Below are positions 55,501-64,000 of a DNA stretch of 64,000 bases, piece after piece. The notes beneath the pieces were generated by a model, which had not been told where the DNA came from, made no database searches, and saw only the letters and a list, made by a program, of their open reading frames with translations. How positions within the stretch are numbered: position 1 is the stretch's first letter; the number at the start of each line of letters is the position of its first letter. The DNA is taken from positions 1-64,000 of the forward strand of contig OENT01000479.1 in assembly GCA_900239685.1 (NCBI GenBank), given 5' to 3'. The position numbers and the translations under genes are program-made. This DNA is from Rotaria macrura (lineage: Eukaryota > Rotifera > Eurotatoria > Philodinida > Philodinidae).

Positions 55501-58500
55501 TTGAATTTTTAAATCCTTTGACATACACAATAGACTTACATCAACTAAATTTTTCAAATGTCCCAAATAATCATGTTCAGTTCTATAAATTTCTTTAATA
55601 ACATTGGCTCGCTTCAAATTATCTTGACATTGTTTCAAGCGCGTGTCCGATGATGGATACCATCCGTCTTGATTTGTTTCATTTCGATTATACCATAACT
55701 TTGGTGTCTTATTTACATCTAATATATTATCGACTAGTCTTGATGATTCAACTGTAATAACATTGGCATAGATTGGAATATCTGTGTTAGCAGCTATACA
55801 ACCGACTAAGGATGACGTTTGAACACTCGATGAACGAAAATTACTTCGAAAACCTAGCGCGTTAAACAATTAATACTATAATGAACATGATATGTTACAA
55901 GAGATTTTTACCGGATGATGACGATGATGATGATGCTGTAAGGCAATGGAGATTACGATTAGATATTATGGGAATCTCCTCGTCAATTAATGTTGATGAA
56001 CATTGTTTACGACGTAATTGAATTGGATCGAAATGGTGAGTTGTTGGCTAGAAGATAAGTAAATATTTATGTAGGGATTTTTTTTTTCGAGATAATTAAA
56101 TTTTAATTTCAATTTTTTCCTTACGTAATCAGATTGATGAATAAGAAGAGATTTGTACATGAGTGGATGCTTACTTTTTCCACCCAACTCATGATTTTTT
56201 CTACAAATAGTTTTCCAAACTGTCTCGTCAAATCAAAATATAGACAAGATTTTCAAATACTACTTGTCTGTCTAACTGGAAAAGGAGAGAACGTTATGTT
56301 TTTCTTCATTGACTCAACCCACCAATGTCAACAGTAGTCACTGATTTTAAGATTTCTAGAATAGGTGCCTTTGGTTTCTGAAAGCATCCTTTCACTTGTC
56401 AAAGATACATATGGATAGATAAAATAGACTGTGAAATCTCTAAAGTACACCAATAGCCATCGAACGTTTCAGAAAATTGTGTATTCCATCAGTAGTTGCA
56501 ATGGAAATGTGTTCTGTTTTTTTTTACTAACTTTAATTTTATGTGTAACAGCTTGTTGTACAATAATTGGTCGAATTTTACATTCTTTTATTTGATATGG
56601 ACGTCGATGTTTGTCTGTTTTTTTAGCCAATTTATCTATAATTTTTTCACCGTTACTTTCATTTTCTAATCGCTGATAATGTCGAAGTGCTTCAGAAATC
56701 AATGAAGCATTCCCTAGGAAAATAAAAATAATATGCATACATAAATATATACAAAAAACGTTAAAGTTTTTCTTTTTTCTTTTCTTCATTCTATTTCATT
56801 ACACTTCAACAGATTCGAAGTGTTATCTGCTTTTTGTTTTTCAAAACAACTAATTCGATTGATCAGGTGTATAGAAAGATCTATTCTCATTAAATATCGA
56901 TTATTCATATTGTTTATATATTCAACAAAGTTTAAACTAATGTCAGTTTTATTCTTTTTTATATGATAAATGAGATAATAACCTTGATTTTTCACTTTTG
57001 TGAAACAACATGCAGATGTATTTTTCTTTTCGTTTTATCAGATTGAGCTCGAATTAAAAGACAACACATACCGACCGATAGTTATTGTCTTATGAACTCG
57101 TGTCCACTAATCTTGTCAATCATTTGAACTCAATTCATTGACCTTCTCGTTAATCGTTACGTTAAAATAAAATAAAACATAACAACACAATTACACACCT
57201 ATCTCCAACTGTGTGTGAGAAAACGAAAAGGAAAAGAAGATCAACAAACAATCATTTACACGGAAAGCCTTTCAAGAGTTAAGATTTTAACACATTCGAC
57301 TAGTCTTAAAACAATACAAATAGAAGAACATTTACTACTGTGTGTTTCGCCCTAGGACATAATACTGATTGTATGTATTATTAGTCTTTCATTTCTTTTA
57401 CGTCTCCGGATGTACAAGCTTCTGTATACTTTTCAATATTCATTACTCAAGATACAAGATACACATTGTTGTTTTAAGCCTATGTACATTGATTTTGTTG
57501 ATGTTTTTCAATCTCTTTCGTTGTTTCGTTTCGTTTCGTTTCTTTTTTATTTTTATTTGATTAACATCTTGACACGAACGTCGTGTGCCTTCTCCGTTTA
57601 CTCCATTAACAAATATCATCATCATCATCATACTCAATGAAGAGTGATAAGAATATGACATTTATCAATTTTATATACAGTGCTGACAAATAAATCCCAA
57701 TAAAAACTAAGTTTAATTCAATGTGGGAAAAAATCATAAACACTCACATCATCATTCAAGTTGATTACTTAGCATTTCAATGTACTAGCAAATCGAAAGC
57801 GTTATTCTAAAATTTCGATCAACAAATTTAAAAACATGAAACTATAGCTAGAATAAAAATACTATGTACATAGACATAGTTTTATAGAATAAAATGGAAG
57901 ATACTGTTTCCAAGAAAAAAAATTGTATTCTAACTGACATTTGTTTATTATTGTACGGATGTTATTCTTTCCAAATTAATGAAGATCGATGAACGTATTT
58001 CCGGTATTCTTATAATGAGCTAAATAGTAAAATCGAAGTACTAGTCTAATAGCATAATGCATAGCAATTCTATGTTAATCATAGCAGCATCAGCAGAATA
58101 ATTTTTAAGTAGTCGCTTTCTTTTTCATTCCACAAAAACATAATTTAGAAATTACCGGATTATAATATCCGAACGAGTCTTAGATGCCAATGTAGATGTT
58201 TAGTTTTTTAACCTTCTAAAACTGTCAGTTCATTTCAAATGATACAATCAATAATCTTAAAGATTCATGAAAAAATGAGACGAAATAGTTTACAAACGAT
58301 TTCTCATCGATCTTCTTTCGTCTATCTACTAGCAGTCTTGATAGTATCTCAGTTCTATTTACTTCTGATCTCTTGATGTGTTAATTGAGAAATCTGTAAA
58401 GTTTCAACTCTCGACCTTTTGGTGTCGTCATCATTGATGCTATTAGTCATTCAATGTTAATGAACTGTATGATGAACAGACAAAAAACCGATATATAAAT

Positions 58501-58982
58501 ATAATGTTTCTGCCATATGGAATATAAAAATTTGATTATCTCGATAAAACACATCTTATATACATATAAACATATATATTTTGATTCGAACGATTTACAT
58601 GATCGAATTCATACAAAATTCGTTTGATGTGTTAAGTATTTAAAATCACAGCAAACATCCTCATCATCTTTACTCGCTTACCTTATGCTGTTAACATAAA
58701 CGAATCAATATTCAAACCCGAAAGATTGCCTGTCCCTTTACTTTAAAAGATTACATCTTTATGTCAATCAACTATCAATCGTCGAACCTAGAGAGATGAC
58801 TTAGATTTGCCTACATTCGATTTCGATATTTAATAAAAACAAAAATAGACTGAAATTCTATTTCTAATATCAATTAATTTAAAAGACAAAAAGAAGTTTA
58901 ACTTACGTTTAAGGCTACAACGAACAGTAACAGATGTTGATTTACCATTCTCTTTAACATAACGAAAACGTATTTTTCTCAT
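52565..58982 (-). CDS. Asef/collybistin-like Rho guanine nucleotide exchange factor (SH3-like, DH, PH)
   Basis: Eleven exons join in phase: 58982-58907, 56713-56532, 56047-55912, 55853-55540, 55042-54863, 54800-54696, 54616-54359, 53482-53357, 53289-53211, 53151-52858 and 52791-52565, about 658 residues. A divergent SH3-like segment (residues about 150-204) ends DGWYPSSDTRL. The DH domain (about 212-415) has VIKEIYRTEHDYLGHL, GNIEEIYHFQQSF, YCINHPLSCVEL and GFLLSPIQRICQYPLQLSEL, which is close to ARHGEF4, ARHGEF9 and SPATA13. The PH domain follows (YLYQNGKKEQVTLFLFDHVL, then YFGRADLD). The C-terminal tail is basic and Ser-rich. Family members load GTP onto Rac1 or Cdc42 at membranes to reshape actin; collybistin also clusters inhibitory synapse proteins. 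The N-terminus (MRKIRFRYVKENGKSTSVTV) is unlike the known ones and is split by a 2.2-kb intron. Confidence 0.92.
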
Positions 58983-60816
58983 TGTAGAACTCGTTTTAAA
59001 TTTATCTTTTGATTAAACTATTTGTCAGATAATCGCTTCAAGTAATGAAATATTCAACCACTAACTGTGAAACGAACGGCGAAATTATGAAGATGATTAA
59101 ATAATATAAACCAATCGATAAACGAGAATAAACGCTAAAGAAAGAGAGAGAGAGAGAAAAAAAAACGAAAGGAATTTTTTTCTCGTTTGCTCAATTCTGT
59201 CCCAGTACACAAACGCGAATTGTACTTATTCGAACGAATGAACACGATACCTCATACTGCGAGAAACGAAAAAATCCACAATTGACTTTATCAAGAGAGA
59301 AATAGACAGACAGGCAACGCTCTCAGGTGACCACTTTATTTAAAACAAACGGCGTAAAACTCATTTCCGTATTATATATATAAAATGAACTTCTTAAATA
59401 CGCACGAACACCTACCGAATAGTTGATGATGATCATGTATGAACGTTGTATTTTGTTCAATCGAAGATCGACGTGTTGTGAACTTGAAATAAAAAAGAAA
59501 AAGACGATCAAGGATATTTATATAAATAAATACATTCATAAAATGTTTCATAGTCTAAGTTCAATGACATACATAGAGAATATGCAGAAATCTATTTAAA
59601 ATAAATAAATATATTGAAGTATCTCGAAAAATGATACGCTACTATTTAACGTCGATGTTTTATTCAGTACGAGGAATGGAATTATTACTAACGATTGGAT
59701 TGGTCTTTCGAAACATTATACTGCTCGGGATATGATAGGATTGACATTTTAATTTTCTAAGAAATTCTATACGAAAAAAAGCTTTCTGATATATTTTAAT
59801 TTGAGCAATTTTTTTTCATTTGTAAATTATTAGGGTGGCCTCAACAACTTGGAAAAAGTATTGACAACTACTCCAACACTCCTTAGACAACAATACAACT
59901 TGCTTGCTTTTTCTTGAACATTTCTGCTCATCCGACAAACATGTTTATAAGTTGAACTTATTTAAAGTAATCTACAACAACGTACAATACTACACAATCG
60001 TAAAATGTGAATCTTTGGAATTATTGGAAAATTTATTATTTTAAAACACAACAATTACTTCAGAAGTTCAAGAATATTTTAATAATAGGAGTTCTTACTG
60101 CTTTCATGGAAAGGACCTAATTAGAGAAACTTTTGAAAACTATCTCAAAAAAGCATATCTTGTTTTTCATCATACCCTTTACCGTTCATATTCAGTGGTG
60201 TGTTTAATGAAAATTCTAAAGTGATTCGACAGATCATTAGAATTTTGTTGAGGAATATTCCAGATTTACAGAAAAAGCTTGTGTACACACTGAGATGAAT
60301 CAATAGATCAGTTTTAATGAAAAAAAATTGACATGTGCTCAATTGAATATTTTCGAGATATGAATCCATACTTGTTCCATCGATGCAACTTTTCATAGCT
60401 TCATTTATCAGTGATACTTCTGAAATTCTTCATTCTTACTATTCTCGTCGACCGTCTTATACTGGTAACGTTTCGTATGGAGAGTTGAACAGGTAAGTTT
60501 TCGAAAAATCAAGGGGACCTCATTCTCCCACTCTTTCTTGCCAATATGTTTAGGGGTAGAAAATCCATCAAATTTCTGAGATAGCCTTCTTCATTCAATC
60601 ATTATTTTCACTTGTTTTTCGGAAGGTAAATTCTGAATAAAACATTGACTTTAAATGATCAAGTAACAATTACATCCGTCTATTCATTCTATTGATTATT
60701 ATAATCAAATGATATTTTAAGAAAATTGAAATACAATTATATATCCTATTTATACAATTGATCTTACAAAAATAAAGCATGTACGATTAATGTTACTAGA
60801 AGCACAAGCATTCCTT
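58983..60816. other. Spacer upstream of RhoGEF gene
   Basis: AT-rich spacer that should include the RhoGEF promoter and 5' UTR. A frame at 60145-60396 (-), 83 codons, is protein-like (CQFFFIKTDLLIHLSVYTSF) but has no partner exons or family, and was not called. A GA-rich run lies at about 59141-59160. Confidence 0.45.
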
Positions 60817-60832
60817 TTACGTTACCTTATAA

Positions 60833-61911
60833 CTATTTAATATCCTGAAAATAAGAATATTATCCTGTTTTGGTTTTTCGATCGAAAATAAAAAGAAACA
60901 AACCTTCATCGAAATTTTATAGTCATTCAATTTAGTTTTTGATATACATGTTAAAGGTATGCGGATAGTTGTTGGTGCTAACAAGTCATAACCAATTTGA
61001 ATACAATGTTCGTCATCATATTTTAGTTGATGAAATGGCATGTAAATAAAATCATAATCATTACATTTTAGATAGGAATTATTTTCAGATAACTTTGGTT
61101 GATATAAAACTAATGTTTGTTTCTCTATAAGAATACCATAAAATGGTATCATCGATTGAATAAATGACCAATGAGGACTATCGTATGATATTGATTGGTA
61201 ATTATTAAATAAAGAATTATTCAATCGTATTTGTAAAATGAGATCAATATGAATAATGTCGAATAGAATAAAAGATTGTTGGATTGTGTTAGGCTTTTCG
61301 GATTTTTTATAGCCAAATTTGCCACATGGTACTGAATAATGTGTTGAAATTGGAGTTTTATGTTTAAATATTGAATAGTTCAAAAGACGAGAACGATGTT
61401 TTGTTGATTCTTTTGCTTTGAATGATCGTTCATGAAGACTATGATTTAATGATAATGATTGTCGACTTTTCAAAGGCAAAAGAAAAGATGATACTCGTTT
61501 TATTTTATGAAATGATGATATAGCATTGAATTTCGGTGAACTATTATTATCATGAGTTGTTTTTTGAAAAAATAAACATGTTTCATGGTCTTGTTTTGAT
61601 GGTGAAAGAAGAATAAAACAAGATGATGGACGATTGATTGACGATGATAATGTGTCATTCTTTTTCGTAAATGAACGTCGTGTTAATTTAATTTGTTGAT
61701 CATTTGAATTCGTCGATGTTGAACGTATGAATGAATGTGTTGTACGAATGTTTCGACTAAATTTCGTTAATGAATGAAAAAAATTCGATAAATGAAACGT
61801 TGTACGATGATGTTGAGAGGATTTTTCGATAGATGGAGAATATTTTGGACCATGAAGAATTGGCACAGTCAAAGGATTGGGTGTACTTGAAGAATTGAAA
61901 GATGATGACAT
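60833..61911 (-). CDS. Unknown Ser-rich protein with a structured C-terminal half
   Basis: A long open frame starts at the ATG at 61911. The first 200 or so residues are Ser, Lys, His and Asn-rich and basic (for example LSNFFHSLTKFSRNIRTTHS). From about residue 215 it becomes hydrophobic and ordered (FILFDIIHIDLILQIRLNNS, then YDFIYMPFHQLKYDDEHC and IRIPLTCISKTKLNDYKISM). Two ends are possible. Reading through gives 364 residues with the stop at 60817. Splicing a 59-bp intron (GTTTGT to TTTCAG) at 60903-60845 gives 339 residues ending MKDIK, with the stop at 60833. The second is preferred because the donor, pyrimidine tract and size match other introns here. The alternation of strands might suit a PH-like or other beta fold, but no family was recognised. 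Confidence 0.6.
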
Positions 61912-63195
61912 TCTTTTTTCAGATCCAAGAATGTTTCATTGTTGCTAGAGGTAATCTGAAATGGTGGAATATCAACAAAAAAAAAGTAAACAAACAGCTA
62001 AGCCGAATATTTCGACTGAATCATGAATAAAGCTGAGAATTAGTGAGTTATCAAGATTTTCTTTGTTGGAAGATGATTAGGGAAATAATTACTTCTAAAA
62101 GCGTAAATCCATGGTACGTGCCTATGCGTGTTTCAGTAGCGCATTGTTTGCTTAACCCTTATGCTGCATTGAACACGGACGAGAATGGAGGATAACGCAC
62201 ATCTCATACATACTCTGTCATACATGTCAGCACGGAGACGTGATTTAGAGAATATTATAACTCGTTTTTGCATTTTAAAATAGATTCCTGTTTCAAGTAC
62301 AATTGGAAACAATACTCACTATCGATAGGATAAAGGAAATCTTCTGCAAATGCGTAATACTCAAACAATAGACGATACACATAGCGTTGCATATGAATTT
62401 TCTCGTTAGAATTGAGTGAAAAAAATTGAAAGCATATTACAGAAGGGACAAATTTTTATTTGTTAAGGAAAATTTCTTTGTTTCAGATCTCGCATGTGTT
62501 TTAAACTAGGACTTGTATATAAAATCGAATGATCACTTTCGATGATGATAGTTGTATGTTAACTTAGAAGAGCTACTTTTTACGATGGACATATATACAT
62601 ATATATATATATCAGAAAGTCATGTAAAGAACATCTGATTTCAAATGAATAAATAAATAAGAAAAACTGATATGCCATTAGTATGATTGTCTGTCAATAA
62701 TCATTTCTGAAACTACGTATTCTCATGTGTATAATTAGAAGAATTGAAAATTTTCGTCACTGATAAAAGTATTCATTCGCACCAACAAATGCATATCTGT
62801 AAAGGTTCTTTTCTTAATAACGCTTTATTTGAGAGTAAATTCGATCTATTGTTCTAATCAAAGACGATTCGATTTCTAAATTTGAAAGAAAAATCTTTCA
62901 ATAACTAGAGCAACGGCTATACAAAGGTGCGGTCCAGGTATAAGGATCATATTCAACAAACTGGATAATAAAATAAAACAATGATGAAAATTATTTTTTT
63001 TTATTAGAAAAAAATTTCTTTGTTCAATTTTTGTAATAAAATAATTACTAACTTAGATGTCGCTACAAGTCTCTATAGAATGTAAACAATCATAGCGCTG
63101 CCTATGTAATGGATCAACTGACTGGTTTTTTATCTATCTTCGTCTACATGTTGAATGAATGAGGAGACTATAGATAGAATATCATTTGGATAGAG
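61912..63195. other. Divergent promoter region
   Basis: Lies between the Ser-rich gene (-) and the M13 peptidase gene (+), which diverge from it. AT-rich, with a short (AT)n run at about 62590-62611. No other element was recognised. Confidence 0.5.
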
Positions 63196-64000
63196 ATGAG
63201 TCGTTATAAACATTTCAATGATGAGCCTAGTGTAGCTGATATAAGTGAAGCCGATGCATTGCCTGAACTTGATGTTGATGAACCACATCAATTAGAATTT
63301 AAGCTTCAACTTCGTAATTATGTATCGCACGCAAGTCCATCATCAAGACAACTTAATTTGAATCGTTTGAAAGTATTTTTTTCAAGGCGAACACGTCTTG
63401 AACGTTACTTAATATTTACAAACTTAACTCTATTCTGTGTGGTATCTTTGATTTTCCTAACATATTTATATCATCAAAAAGATAAGACACAACCCGAGAA
63501 GATATGTTTAACACCAGCATGTATACAACTATCGTCATCAATTTATTCGGCTTTGAATCAAACAATGAATCCATGCGATGATTTTCATGAATTTGCATGT
63601 GGTCGTTGGATCAAAACAAATATCATACCGAAAGGTCATTCTGGTTGGTCAATGACGAAAGAATTAACTCGTAAGAATCTTATTATACTCAAAAGTATTC
63701 TTGAACAAACATTAATGAATAATACGTCGTCAGTTTTTAATGCTGAACAAGAAGCAATAAAATTCTATCAGTCATGTATGAACACAAGTGAAATTGAAAG
63801 GCGACAATTTCAACCGTTAGAAACATTCATGAAGGATAATTTTAACATGACAATAAACCAATGGATTAATATTGATCAGAATCAAACATGGCAGAGTCTA
63901 TTCGGACTTATGACAAAAAAACTTTCGGGAAAATATGGTTTCTCATATATATTACCAATATTTGTTGGACCTGATGATAAGAATTCAACATGGAATGTGT
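63196..64000 (+). CDS. Neprilysin/ECE-like M13 metallopeptidase, N-terminal part
   Basis: The gene starts at the ATG at 63196 and runs off the window after 268 codons without an intron. It is a type II membrane protein: an acidic cytoplasmic segment of about 55 residues, an Arg-rich stop (FFSRRTRLER), a transmembrane helix at residues 71-92 (LIFTNLTLFCVVSLIFLTYL), then the ectodomain. The ectodomain begins with the family signature CLTPACIQLSSSIYSALNQT and NPCDDFHEFACGRWIK, whose cysteines form the disulfides typical of M13 enzymes. Several Asn-x-Ser/Thr sites follow. The catalytic HExxH and the GENIAD motif would lie beyond the edge and cannot be checked. By family it would cleave small peptides outside the cell. 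Confidence 0.93.
   Translation, partial: MSRYKHFNDEPSVADISEADALPELDVDEPHQLEFKLQLRNYVSHASPSSRQLNLNRLKVFFSRRTRLERYLIFTNLTLFCVVSLIFLTYLYHQKDKTQPEKICLTPACIQLSSSIYSALNQTMNPCDDFHEFACGRWIKTNIIPKGHSGWSMTKELTRKNLIILKSILEQTLMNNTSSVFNAEQEAIKFYQSCMNTSEIERRQFQPLETFMKDNFNMTINQWINIDQNQTWQSLFGLMTKKLSGKYGFSYILPIFVGPDDKNSTWNV

Noticed and set aside
60145..60396. 83-codon minus-strand frame downstream of the Ser-rich gene
   Set aside because: Could not be joined to the Ser-rich gene in phase, and no domain was recognised.

Overview
The window is 64 kb of AT-rich animal nuclear DNA. The genes have many short GT-AG introns, often about 45-70 bp, and the families are metazoan: an EGR zinc-finger factor, an Asef/collybistin-type RhoGEF, CAP, CNBD2, an SLC22 carrier, a rhodopsin-like GPCR and an M13 peptidase. 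Compact genes, short introns and a FLYWCH/MULE element point to a rotifer, probably a bdelloid. That assignment is inference from style and is not proven here. All exon models were read by eye from splice sites, phase and protein similarity.

Layout. 0.9-1.3 kb: last exon of a RING-H2 gene (+). 2.0-6.8 kb: EGR-type transcription factor (-). 9.1-10.3 kb: short LENG8/SAC3-domain protein (+). 11.0-13.9 kb: single-pass receptor-like protein with an FN3-like region (+). 14.5-17.7 kb: two adjacent secreted low-complexity proteins that share a signal peptide, a phase-1 intron and a poly-Arg block (+). 19.8-24.3 kb: CNBD2-like gene (+), with a divergent Rab-like GTPase gene inside one intron on the opposite strand. 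24.9-26.7 kb: cyclase-associated protein (+). 27.5-31.1 kb: SLC22 carrier (+), apparently damaged by a TIR element. 36.4-37.1 kb: unknown two-exon gene (-). 41.1-42.5 kb: GPCR (+). 48.5-51.4 kb: decayed FLYWCH/MULE transposase gene (-). 52.6-59.0 kb: Asef-like RhoGEF in 11 exons (-). 60.8-61.9 kb: unknown Ser-rich protein (-). 63.2 kb to the edge: start of an M13 metallopeptidase (+).

The genes do not form a pathway. They are independent animal genes separated by AT-rich spacers. CAP (actin) and the RhoGEF (Rho GTPase activation) both act on the cytoskeleton but are 26 kb apart and not obviously linked. The most unusual parts are the tandem poly-Arg secreted proteins, the antisense GTPase nested in CNBD2, the transposon-damaged SLC22 gene and a receptor gene with a stop codon formed exactly at a splice junction. 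The long stretches at 31.1-36.4, 37.1-41.1 and 42.5-48.5 kb show no supportable gene.
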